From: Rhodococcus sp. IEGM 1409
Lineage (GTDB): Bacteria; Actinomycetota; Actinomycetes; Mycobacteriales; Mycobacteriaceae
DNA length: 64,000 bases
Assembly (NCBI RefSeq): GCF_030056735.1
Contig: NZ_JASHKN010000001.1
Span: 124,001-188,000 of the forward strand
Direction: 5' to 3'
A program made the translations under genes and the position numbers. Below the pieces are notes generated by a model. The model was not told the origin of the DNA. It ran no database searches and saw only the letters and a program-made list of their open reading frames with translations. Below, one piece after another: positions 28,624 through 35,887 of this stretch (position 1 is its first letter; each line of letters opens with the position of its first letter).

Positions 28624-29118
28624 TCAGCCCTTTTCTGCAGCAGCTTTCAGCTGGGACAGGCCCTTCTCGAAATCCTTTCCGACAAGCTTGTCCATGCTGA
28701 AGATGAAACCGAAGATCTTGAAGAACAGATTCTTCTTTCCGGTCATCTTCCACGTCACCTGAACTTCACCGGCATTGGGAGAGACACCGGCATTCGGAGA
28801 GATGAGAAAGGTGGTGACGTTCTGCGCCTTGAACGGCTTGCGGAAGGCCAGGTCCAAAACTACGCGTTCGCCTGGAACGGACTCGGTGATCACCATCGAA
28901 CCGGAGCCCGCCTTCTTGTTTCCGGCCCAGGCATACGAAGCCCCGACGCCCGCGTCAGGACCCGCGTACGTGCGCTGCATCGCCGGGTCGAGACCTTCCC
29001 ACGGCGACCACTGAGTCCACTGATGGAAATCGTTGATCAACGCAAAGACGACCGATGCTTCTGCCTTGACGATCGTCGTACGTTCTACCAGGAATTCGTC
29101 GGAATTCTGCGAAGCCAT
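28624..29118 (-). CDS. SRPBCC (START-like) lipid-binding-fold protein
   Basis: 164 residues: VERTTIVKAEASVVFALINDFHQWTQW opens the helix-grip fold, and a long C-terminal helix closes it. Such proteins bind hydrophobic ligands in a central cavity; the ligand here is unknown. A six-residue direct repeat (SPNAGV/E) near residue 110 looks like a small in-frame duplication. It lies in line with the acyltransferase gene, so a shared lipid-related role is plausible but unproven. Confidence 0.83.
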   Translation of the reverse strand: MASQNSDEFLVERTTIVKAEASVVFALINDFHQWTQWSPWEGLDPAMQRTYAGPDAGVGASYAWAGNKKAGSGSMVITESVPGERVVLDLAFRKPFKAQNVTTFLISPNAGVSPNAGEVQVTWKMTGKKNLFFKIFGFIFSMDKLVGKDFEKGLSQLKAAAEKG

Positions 29119-29193
29119 CGTCGATCTCCAATTCTCGGGCGTGACAAGTGTTCGGAATTATCCACGGTCGACGAGATCGAGGCGAGTCGACAC

Positions 29194-29559
29194 TCAGTCC
29201 CGCAGGCACAGGCAGAAATGGTGACCGACCGGATCGCGGTAGACGCGGAAAGTCTGATGCTCCGGGATGCCGGTCACCCGCTGCGCACCGAGGCTCGTCA
29301 CCCAAGCCTCCGCGGGGTCGAGAGAATCCACGAGCAGATCCAGATGGATCCCGACGCCGGACGTCGGCCAGTCCACCGGAACAAAATCCGGAGCGAGCTG
29401 AAACGCGAGCCGCTCCCCGCCGGGTCCTTCGATCACGTGCCAATCATCCTCGTCCCGAACACTTTTCCACTCGAGGACCTGGACGTAGAAGTTGGCCAAT
29501 GCAGCCGGATCCGGGCAGTCCAGGACTGTGTAGTCCATACCGATGCTCGGGCGCGTCAC
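29194..29559 (-). CDS. VOC family (glyoxalase-like) protein
   Basis: 121 residues: MDYTVLDCPDPAALANFYVQVLEW and DPVGHHFCLC mark the two VOC half-modules. Metal-ligand His and Glu positions can be placed but not the substrate. It overlaps the upstream holin-like gene by 4 bases (coupling). Confidence 0.82.
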   Translation of the reverse strand: MTRPSIGMDYTVLDCPDPAALANFYVQVLEWKSVRDEDDWHVIEGPGGERLAFQLAPDFVPVDWPTSGVGIHLDLLVDSLDPAEAWVTSLGAQRVTGIPEHQTFRVYRDPVGHHFCLCLRD

Positions 29560-29942
29560 TGTGCCTTCTTCTCCTGAACTTTCTTACGAACGAACAACAA
29601 CGGAAGAACCAGTGTCGCAACTGCGGTTACCAGCCACACGACGACGGTTCCCAGAATCCAATTCGAGACACCGGAGATCGACAGATTGGAGAAGATCGAC
29701 GCCACCAACAGAGCGACAAACGTCGACACCAATCCGATTCCGCCGAGAAATGCCGGTGCATGTCGCTTTGCCACCGTCGCGATGAACGGCGCCAAGACCG
29801 ACTGCGCAATCGCAAAGATCACGACCGCCACGATGAATCCGGATGTAGGCGCCGAGAAGCCCGAAAGAATCAACGACGCAACAAGAAGCCCGACAGCCGC
29901 AGAACCCAGGAAGATCGCGGCGCGAATCAGGAAGCTGATCAT
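29556..29942 (-). CDS. Phage-holin-like four-helix membrane protein
   Basis: 128 residues with four hydrophobic helices and a Lys-rich tail (RKKVQEKKAQ), matching the group of actinobacterial proteins annotated as phage holin family. No lysin or other phage gene is adjacent, so a chromosomal membrane role is more likely than a prophage holin. Its stop overlaps the VOC start by 4 bases. Confidence 0.7.
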   Translation of the reverse strand: MISFLIRAAIFLGSAAVGLLVASLILSGFSAPTSGFIVAVVIFAIAQSVLAPFIATVAKRHAPAFLGGIGLVSTFVALLVASIFSNLSISGVSNWILGTVVVWLVTAVATLVLPLLFVRKKVQEKKAQ

Positions 29943-29951
29943 TTATTGATC

Positions 29952-30155
29952 CTATATGTCGGATATCGAGGACAACAGATATTCACAATCCCAGAGATCG
30001 AGAACTTCGGCCCGGACCTTTGCGCTGTGGGTGTCGTGGCGGGCGAGCGCGTCGGCCGATCCGCGTTCCAGGCAGGCATACGCAATTGCCGTGCCGACGC
30101 TTCCCGCACCGACCACGGACACTTTTCGTCTGGACGAACGATTCGACGTCGTCAT
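29952..30155 (-). pseudogene. L-lactate dehydrogenase remnant (N-terminus only)
   Basis: 67 codons: [20 protein letters not shown] is the NAD-binding GxGxxG start of LDH/MDH, followed by a second strand and [10 protein letters not shown]. The homology then ends and the frame stops within 15 codons. The remaining 240 or so residues of the enzyme (catalytic Arg and His) are absent. It is a truncated relic, immediately upstream of the holin-like gene. Confidence 0.78.
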
Positions 30156-30262
30156 GGGTAAATGGTGCTCGCTCTATAACGATTTCGCAGCACTACGGAT
30201 TGCCAGTCTCTTCTCAGGGTTTGGATGCCGACTTCTCAGAATCGGCGTGGATGATCGCTGAC

Positions 30263-31120
30263 ATGGCTGAGGTAACCGTTCTTGCAGTTGGCGGCACCGG
30301 CGAATCCCACGTCGGCGACGACGGCGCCCGTGTGCGCGGACTCCTCAGTGCCGTTACCGACGAACTCGACAGTCGATTCGATTCTCGCTGGGTCGCGTAT
30401 CCCGCGTCGTACGGCCCGGTCGCCGACGGCGGCCTGAGCTTTCGGCACAGCACCGCGATGGGTGTGAAGGCCCTCTCGACCGAAATCGCGCAGTCGGGCG
30501 GCCCCGTGATGCTGATCGGATACTCACAGGGATGCACAGTAATCCGAGCGGCACTTCCGACGCTGACTCTTCCGACACTCAACGGCGCCAACATCATCGG
30601 AGTCGGACTGATCTCCGATCCGCAACAACCGGCCGGCGTCGTCGAAGGTTGTGAGGGACACGGTGTTGCCGGCGATGGACCGGAAGTCCAGCCGTGGATC
30701 CCGGTCAAGTGGATCGGCCACCCGCAGGACATGATCTGTAATGCCAGCGACGACAGCTACATTCGCGACATCGCAGACTTGACGCGCTGGATGTCCTTCT
30801 CGCAGGCGCGGGTGTGGGCACGCAAGGTGTGGGAACTCCTTCGTAGCAATGCTTTCCAGAATGCGCAGAAGACTCGTTTCAGCCCGAAACAGTGGCGCAC
30901 CGATCTACGACGCATTCGCACCGCGTTCCTCGAGGTACTCGGCTATCTGCCGACGCGGCTGAACCTGAACCGTTTTCAATTACAGAACCCTCGCGGCGGT
31001 AGACACATCAGCTACGCAATCGAACCTCTCGACGAGAGTGGACTGACCGGGTGCGAGCTTCTGGCGTCGTGGATGAAGATCCAAGCGAGCGGCGTCGGGC
31101 AGCACATTCACGCGGCCTGA
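30263..31120 (+). CDS. LysB/PE-PPE-like serine esterase
   Basis: 285 residues. VTVLAVGGTGES opens an alpha/beta-hydrolase fold; the nucleophile elbow is IGYSQGC near residue 93; SFRHSTAMGVKALSTEI and a DMICNASDDSYI segment fit the cutinase/LysB/PE-PPE group. LysB proteins of mycobacteriophages cut the mycolate-arabinogalactan ester. No signal peptide is visible, so it may act inside the cell or be phage-derived. ATG 30251 is an alternative start. Confidence 0.7.
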   Translation: MAEVTVLAVGGTGESHVGDDGARVRGLLSAVTDELDSRFDSRWVAYPASYGPVADGGLSFRHSTAMGVKALSTEIAQSGGPVMLIGYSQGCTVIRAALPTLTLPTLNGANIIGVGLISDPQQPAGVVEGCEGHGVAGDGPEVQPWIPVKWIGHPQDMICNASDDSYIRDIADLTRWMSFSQARVWARKVWELLRSNAFQNAQKTRFSPKQWRTDLRRIRTAFLEVLGYLPTRLNLNRFQLQNPRGGRHISYAIEPLDESGLTGCELLASWMKIQASGVGQHIHAA

Positions 31121-31127
31121 CCTTTAC

Positions 31128-31144
31128 CGTTAGTTTACCTAACG
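31128..31144. promoter_or_regulatory. Palindrome upstream of glycerophosphodiesterase
   Basis: CGTTAG-TTTAC-CTAACG, a perfect 6-base inverted repeat with 5-base centre, 38 bases before the ATG at 31183. It is a likely operator; the regulator is not identifiable. One half (TTAGGTAA on the minus strand) has a DtxR-like flavour. Confidence 0.55.
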
Positions 31145-31182
31145 AACCCCGGCGAGCCATTCGACGCCTCTACGTTCCTTTC

Positions 31183-32280
31183 ATGCAACTCAGCAGAATA
31201 TTGTCGTGTGCCGCCGTGACCGTCGCACTCCCCCTCACCGCGCTGGCGACCCCGGCCACCGCATCGCCAACCGGCAGTCTCGACTGGTCCGGTTCGTTCG
31301 GTAGTTCAGCGCCCCAGCCGGTTTCGACGTTCGACGTCCAAGCCCACCGCGGCGGACTCGGCCTGTACACGGAGAGCAGCCTGGCTGCGTTCTCCAACGC
31401 CCTCGAAATGGGCGTCAGCACACTCGAACTCGATACCCAGATCACCGAAGACGGGATCGCTGTCGTCACACACGATCGTAAGATCTCGAACAAGAAATGC
31501 CTCGACACGGAGCCAGCCACTACCGGCGACCCGGAGTTCCCGTACGTCGGTAAATTCGTCAACACGCTGCGCCTGCAGCAGATCAAGACCATGGACTGTG
31601 GCACCCTCCCCCTTGCTGGATACCCTGAGCAGCAAAATGTTCCGGGAGCGAAAATGCAGACACTCGAAGAAGTACTCGCTCTGGTGAAGTCGTACAACGC
31701 ACCCGGAATCAAGCTCAACATCGAGACCAAGGTGGAAGCCGGAGCGCCTCACGAGACCGCCCCGCGTGAGCAGTTCGTATCTGTAGTCCTCGACACGATC
31801 CGGGCAGCAGGATTGTTGGACAGCGTCACCATTCAGAGCTTCGACTGGGGCTCGCTGATGCTCACCCGTCAACTCGCGCCGAGTGTGCCCGTCGTCGCGC
31901 TCACTAACGGCGACTTTCTCCAGGTAGGCAAGGACGGAGCGTCACCGTGGCTCGGCGGCCTGGACATCGATGATTTCGGTGGCGACGGCATCGCGGCGGT
32001 GTCAACCTTCGGCGCCTCCGCCTACTCCCCTGTCCAGGGAACTCCGCAGGGAGGAAAGGTCGGCGACCCCGGTTTCGCCTTGTACCCGACAGCCGACATG
32101 ATCGCGAGCGCACATCCGCGTGGCATGAAGGTCATCCCGTGGACCGTCGATGATCCCGCCACCATGCACGCCCTCATCGACCTCGGTGTCGACGGAATCA
32201 TCACCGATTACCCCGACCGTCTCCGTTTCGTCCTGACCGAGCGCGGTATGCCGCTACCCGCGCCTGCGGTCAAGAAGTAG
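31183..32280 (+). CDS. Secreted glycerophosphodiester phosphodiesterase
   Basis: 365 residues. A Sec signal ends near ATA|SP (residue 27). The GDPD TIM barrel has AHRGGLGLYTESS near 52, LELDTQITEDG and VVTHDRKI (catalytic His pair and metal-binding Glu/Asp), KLNIETK and late IPWTVDDPATM. It hydrolyses deacylated phospholipids outside the cytoplasm to glycerol-3-phosphate and an alcohol. The start ATG 31183 is the only one that puts the signal peptide first. Confidence 0.9.
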   Translation: MQLSRILSCAAVTVALPLTALATPATASPTGSLDWSGSFGSSAPQPVSTFDVQAHRGGLGLYTESSLAAFSNALEMGVSTLELDTQITEDGIAVVTHDRKISNKKCLDTEPATTGDPEFPYVGKFVNTLRLQQIKTMDCGTLPLAGYPEQQNVPGAKMQTLEEVLALVKSYNAPGIKLNIETKVEAGAPHETAPREQFVSVVLDTIRAAGLLDSVTIQSFDWGSLMLTRQLAPSVPVVALTNGDFLQVGKDGASPWLGGLDIDDFGGDGIAAVSTFGASAYSPVQGTPQGGKVGDPGFALYPTADMIASAHPRGMKVIPWTVDDPATMHALIDLGVDGIITDYPDRLRFVLTERGMPLPAPAVKK

Positions 32281-32302
32281 CCTGCGGCCCACTCCGAAGC
32301 AG

Positions 32303-32367
32303 GTACCTGAACAGGTACTACGGCCGATGCCCGCGGGGTCCCGCCGGACGGATCCTGGACAGGTACT
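32303..32367. promoter_or_regulatory. GTACCTG palindrome and partial second copy
   Basis: A 16-base palindrome, GTACCTG-AA-CAGGTAC, at 32303-32318, and a second related site at 32351-32367 (CCTGGACAGGTACT) 48 bases later. Both lie upstream of the 51-aa gene at 32395. Two similarly spaced sites suggest cooperative binding of a repressor. Confidence 0.6.
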
Positions 32368-32394
32368 TGCTCGGGTGATCGGAGGTGAATTCTG

Positions 32395-32550
32395 ATGATG
32401 TCTTTGAAGGATCAGTTGGACAACTGCGAATACCTACTTGCCGACGCGGAAATTGCAGGTGACTGGAATGCTGTTCGGCGATTCAGGGAATACCGGCTGA
32501 GGCTGGTTCGGCAACTGTCCAGGCAGAGGGCTTCCGGTCTCTGCATCTAG
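32395..32550 (+). CDS. Small helical protein of unknown function (51 aa)
   Basis: GGAGGTG lies 7 bases before ATGATG at 32395, a near-ideal ribosome site. The protein starts MMSLKDQLDNCEYLLADAE and ends RQRASGLCI, is mostly charged helix and has two cysteines. AGDWNAVRRFREYR may form a short DNA- or protein-binding helix. Two palindromic sites precede it. I know no family; it may belong to a small mobile or regulatory module together with the adjacent tRNA-like element. Confidence 0.6.
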   Translation: MMSLKDQLDNCEYLLADAEIAGDWNAVRRFREYRLRLVRQLSRQRASGLCI

Positions 32551-32585
32551 GCCAAGCTTCAGCCCCATCTGAGGTGCGGCCTGAG

Positions 32586-32658
32586 TCCCTCTGGGCGGTT
32601 ACGATCCGCCGTCGCCCGAGTCACAGTCGGGTGCTCTTACCAATTGAGCTACAGAAGG
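32586..32658 (-). tRNA. Atypical tRNA-like element, GUG (His) anticodon
   Basis: A 73-base cloverleaf folds by eye on the minus strand. Acceptor CCTTCTG/CAGAGGG pairs at all 7 positions (one U-G). The D-stem is GCTC/GAGC with GG in the loop. The anticodon stem CCCGA/TCGGG has loop CTGTGAC (anticodon GTG). The T-stem is GGCGG/CCGCC with loop ATCGTAA. Odd points: the T-loop has A54 and U58 where U54 and A58 are near-universal, and the histidine identity pair G-1:C73 is absent (A73, no G-1). It may be a decayed, phage-type or regulatory tRNA mimic and not the housekeeping tRNA-His. Confidence 0.55.
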
Positions 32659-32662
32659 TATG

Positions 32663-32688
32663 GACCGCAGCGCTTTTCGACTGCGGTC
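32663..32688. terminator. Stem-loop beside tRNA-like element
   Basis: GACCGCAG (32663-32670) / CTGCGGTC (32681-32688), 10-base T-rich loop, followed on the plus strand by TTTGTC. Plausible weak terminator for rightward transcription, or a structure upstream of the tRNA-like gene. Confidence 0.5.
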
Positions 32689-32857
32689 TTTGTCTCCCGA
32701 ACCATACGGACCCGCCTGTCGTCCGCGCTACTGATTTTCGACTCGACGATCTCTGGTGATCACCGCTCCGAGTTGGTTCCCGCGTCCCCGCGGGGACGTC
32801 TCCGGCAAGGCCACACCGAATCACCGCTGACCAGCAGTCGATGGGATGATTACCTGT

Positions 32858-33814
32858 GTGTCCATGTCCCCACCGCTGCCCGTCAAGAACGGAGTTGGCC
32901 CGACGCGTCTACGCATCCCGCTGTCCGGGCCGTGGGCGACAATCGCTGAGTACGTCGTGGCCAAGTTCGACCATCTGGAAGCCGAAAACCTGTATCGGCG
33001 GTTCGACGACGGCGAGTTCGTGGGTATCGACGGTCACACGATCTGCCGGAGCACAGAACTCAGCGCACACCAGTTTATCTGGTACTACCGTGAGTTACCG
33101 GCGGAGGACCCGGTGCCGTTTCACGAAGAAATCCTGCACGTCGACGACGACCTCGTCGTGATCGACAAACCACATTTTCTCCCGACCACCCCCAGCGGGC
33201 GCTACCTGCGCGAGTCGGCACTCGTCCGACTGCGGGTCCGCCTCGACAATCCAGATCTGACCCCGATCCATCGACTCGACCGCGGCACCGCAGGGGTGGT
33301 GATGTTCTCGGCCCGCCCCGAGACGCGCGGCGCGTACCAGTCTTTGTTCGAGAAGCGGCAAGTCACGAAGGTCTACGAGGCGGTGTCGGCGCGACCCCCA
33401 CTTTGGGGCCAGGATGCACCGGCGCTCGCCGAATCCGACGGTCCCCTCGTCTACCGCAACCATATCGAAGCTCGGCGCGGGGAGCTGCGGGTCCTCGTCG
33501 ACGACAGCCGTGAACCCAACTCGGAGACCATGATCGAGGCGCGAGGAACGGGCGTGAGCGCCTCCGGACGTACTGTGCTGCACACGGTTCTACGTCCGCA
33601 CTCCGGGCGAATGCACCAGTTGCGGGTGCATTTGGCGGCTCTCGGCGCCGGGATTCTGGGCGACCGGCGATACCCCGACCTGCTGCCCGACGCACCCGAC
33701 GATCATTCTCTCCCACTCCAATTGCTCGCGAGGGAACTCGAATTCACCGATCCGTTGTCGGGGAGACCGCGGCGGTTTGTCACGCGTCGGACGCTCAGCG
33801 AGATGCCCGTCTAA
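32858..33814 (+). CDS. RluA-family pseudouridine synthase
   Basis: 318 residues from GTG 32858 (ATG 32864 or 32846 are alternatives). The catalytic motif is HRLDRGTAGVV with the nucleophilic Asp near residue 140, preceded by LVVIDKPHFLPTTPSG and followed by LRPHSGRMHQLRVHL, all RluA-class hallmarks. A short N-terminal S4-like part is present (SLS-type linker RRFDDGEFVGIDG). It modifies uridines in rRNA or tRNA; the target is not deducible. Confidence 0.9.
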   Translation: MSMSPPLPVKNGVGPTRLRIPLSGPWATIAEYVVAKFDHLEAENLYRRFDDGEFVGIDGHTICRSTELSAHQFIWYYRELPAEDPVPFHEEILHVDDDLVVIDKPHFLPTTPSGRYLRESALVRLRVRLDNPDLTPIHRLDRGTAGVVMFSARPETRGAYQSLFEKRQVTKVYEAVSARPPLWGQDAPALAESDGPLVYRNHIEARRGELRVLVDDSREPNSETMIEARGTGVSASGRTVLHTVLRPHSGRMHQLRVHLAALGAGILGDRRYPDLLPDAPDDHSLPLQLLARELEFTDPLSGRPRRFVTRRTLSEMPV

Positions 33815-33929
33815 CTGCTGAGTGCGCGTCTGACGTCTGTGCCTTCAGGCACCTGGAGACTATCGCTGGCCTGGTATCCAGGCGAAGTCGTCCTGGAGAA
33901 TCTACGATGACCGGACTGCGCAAGATTCT

Positions 33930-34080
33930 CGCTGACGGCAAGACCCGCAGTGCTGCGGACGAACTGCTCCGTGACCACACGGGTTCTGCAGCGGATGAAC
34001 GACCTAGAATGGGCCGCTGACCCTGGACCTCGAGTATTGAAGTGGAACTCCACCACATCGCCGTCGGCCGTGACGTATGC
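33930..34080. repeat. Diverged direct repeat, copy A (ychF 3' end fragment)
   Basis: Matches 39137-39299 in the same orientation, with small indels. The best part, 34035-34080, corresponds to the last 14 or so codons of ychF: read on the minus strand it gives YVTADGDVVEFHFN against [14 protein letters not shown] in the intact gene. The similarity continues past the ychF stop through GGGTTCTGC and ATGGGCCGCTGA. Copies differ at enough sites to be old or imported. Confidence 0.75.
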
Positions 34081-34141
34081 CCGGGTCCGACCCCCACGCA
34101 CCCGGGGCGCGCCGACTCGGGAAGCGTGATCACAGGATCGT

Positions 34142-35077
34142 TCACGCTTGGTACCTGGCCGCCGTGTCGATCGCACGGACCGTGAGCTCCTCTCTGATTC
34201 GCGGTGGCCCCAGCGCTACGGCAGCGGGCCCGGCAGCCCACATTGCCCGGACAGCATGAGCGTCCTCGGCGAACTCCAACTCCGCTCGCCACCAACCGTC
34301 GGCCCCGCCTTCACGACTGTGGACCCGAAGTGACTTGGCGGACAACGCCTCCCACACATCTTCGCGTACCAGACACGAAACCACGACCTTCGGAAGTGAA
34401 TTGCGAAATGAGTCCCAGTGCACCAAGAATGCCGCTTCCAGATCCACCTGGACATCGCGAACGGCAGGCTCGGCAAGCACCGTGAGCTCTTCGACACGGG
34501 ACACGCGGTACGTCCGCTCGACGCCGTCACGCCGCGCCAACAGGTACCAATGGGAACCGGCAAACACCAGGCCGATCGGGTCGAGGGTCCGCTCCGCAGC
34601 GGGCGCAGTACGACTGCTGTATCGCACACGTATTCGCAGTCCGTCGATCACCGCCCGCTGTAATTCGACCAGGTGCAGATCCGGCGGAGTGGGCCAGACA
34701 AATCCGTCGGGACGCACGAGTATCCGCTGCGAAGCACGGTTTGCCTCCGCGCGGTGTGACTCCGGGAGAGCGGCGGCCACCTTGCGCATCGCGCTTGCAA
34801 AATGCGGCGAGTCGACGCGACCGGCACCAGAGGCCAGCAAGGCTTTTGCTTCCTCCAGAGTGAGGCCCGTGAGGTCGGTGCGGTATCCGGGAATCAGGCT
34901 GATTCCGCCGCCGCGTCCGCGATCGGTGTAGACGGGCACTCCCGACGTGGACAGAGCGTCGATGTCGCGAAGCACTGTCCGTTTGGACACTTCCAACTCG
35001 GAGGCAATATCCGATGCGGTCAGCCGTCCGCGTCGTTGCAGAAGCATGAGGATGGCCAGAAGCCGGTCGGCGCGCAT
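34142..35077 (-). CDS. WYL-domain transcriptional regulator
   Basis: 311 residues: an N-terminal HTH (MRADRLLAILMLLQRRGRLTASDIASELEVSKRTVLRDIDAL) and a WYL domain whose core reads GSHWYLLARRDGVERTYRVSRV near residue 180. WYL proteins sense nucleic-acid or nucleotide ligands and often control DNA-damage or phage-defence genes. It is divergent from the DinB-like gene. Start ATG 35077 removes an upstream extension that overlaps the neighbour. Confidence 0.88.
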   Translation of the reverse strand: MRADRLLAILMLLQRRGRLTASDIASELEVSKRTVLRDIDALSTSGVPVYTDRGRGGGISLIPGYRTDLTGLTLEEAKALLASGAGRVDSPHFASAMRKVAAALPESHRAEANRASQRILVRPDGFVWPTPPDLHLVELQRAVIDGLRIRVRYSSRTAPAAERTLDPIGLVFAGSHWYLLARRDGVERTYRVSRVEELTVLAEPAVRDVQVDLEAAFLVHWDSFRNSLPKVVVSCLVREDVWEALSAKSLRVHSREGGADGWWRAELEFAEDAHAVRAMWAAGPAAVALGPPRIREELTVRAIDTAARYQA

Positions 35078-35137
35078 GTTCTGAAATCTTGCCAGCAGAA
35101 CATGACAGGAGATGACATGTTTGGCGGGTCTACTTGA

Positions 35138-35776
35138 TTGCACGACCGCACTCCACGCGGCACCGACGAGAGGATTTCCGCCATCAACACCGTCAGCGCT
35201 CCCGAACTGATCGACCCACGCCCCATCTATCTCGGAGCGACAACGTGGGTGACGGCCCTGCTCCGAAGCGTCCGAGAGGACCAACTCTCGCTGCCGACAC
35301 CATGCGACGAGTACGACGTCAAAACCCTGTCGTCACACCTGATCGGAACAGTCGGTCGAATCATCGCCATCGCGGAACTGGGAAGCCCCGAATCGGTGTC
35401 ACCGATCGCACCCGAGTACGACGCGAATACCTTCGCGCGCCTGGCCGAGCTCGCCCAGAAGGCGTGGGCGGACGACGCTATGCTCGACAAGCCCATCGTC
35501 GCACCGTGGGGCGAGTCTTCCGGCCGAATTGCGCTCTGGGGCTACACAAACGAGGTGCTCGTCCACGGCTGGGACCTGGCGGTAGCGATCGGGCAGCCGG
35601 CCGAAGCCGATCCGGCCTTGGTGGAGCCGACGGCAGCGATGCAACGTCAAGTCTTGCCCCCTGCCGCCCGCGTGCCGGGCGTACCCTTTTCCGTGGTCGT
35701 GGAGCCTCGCGCTGAGGCGGGCCCCACCGAGCGTCTGGCCAACTGGTCCGGGCGTTCTTCGGCGGGTTGGGTCTAA
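35138..35776 (+). CDS. DinB/MDMPI-like metal-binding protein (TIGR03086 type)
   Basis: 212 residues. DPRPIYLGATTWVTALLRSVREDQLSLPTPC, then YDVKTLSSHLIGTVGR (metal His) and NEVLVHGWDLAVAIGQP (second metal His pair) define the four-helix DinB fold. Relatives include mycothiol-dependent isomerases and bleomycin-resistance-like proteins; many use mycothiol. The start is uncertain: no ATG or good ribosome site precedes the conserved part, and TTG 35138 is the furthest in-frame choice. Probably controlled by the divergent WYL regulator. Confidence 0.7.
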   Translation: MHDRTPRGTDERISAINTVSAPELIDPRPIYLGATTWVTALLRSVREDQLSLPTPCDEYDVKTLSSHLIGTVGRIIAIAELGSPESVSPIAPEYDANTFARLAELAQKAWADDAMLDKPIVAPWGESSGRIALWGYTNEVLVHGWDLAVAIGQPAEADPALVEPTAAMQRQVLPPAARVPGVPFSVVVEPRAEAGPTERLANWSGRSSAGWV

Positions 35777-35796
35777 CTGCCGCCCACAGCTACCGC

Positions 35797-35842
35797 GCGG
35801 TTGTGCAGATGCGTGCGCAACCGCGCGTGCATCTGCACAACC
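35797..35842. other. Long inverted repeat with two alternative pairings
   Basis: Arms GGTTGTGCAGATGC (35799-35812) and GCATCTGCACAACC (35829-35842) are perfect. The loop carries CAACCGCGCG, which can instead pair with CGCGCGGTTG at the left edge, so two mutually exclusive hairpins are possible. It sits between convergent genes and may act as a bidirectional terminator without T-run, or as a REP-like element. Confidence 0.65.
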
Positions 35843-35887
35843 GGCGTGCCGCGATGACCAATTCGGGGGCGAGGCAGCATGTTCGCG

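Noticed and set aside
29556-29942. Prophage indicated by a holin-like gene
   Set aside because: No lysin, capsid, integrase or other phage gene nearby; the gene is coupled to a VOC gene.
33795-34295. 166-codon minus-strand frame next to the WYL gene
   Set aside because: It only joins the ychF 3' fragment to out-of-frame WYL sequence; not a gene.
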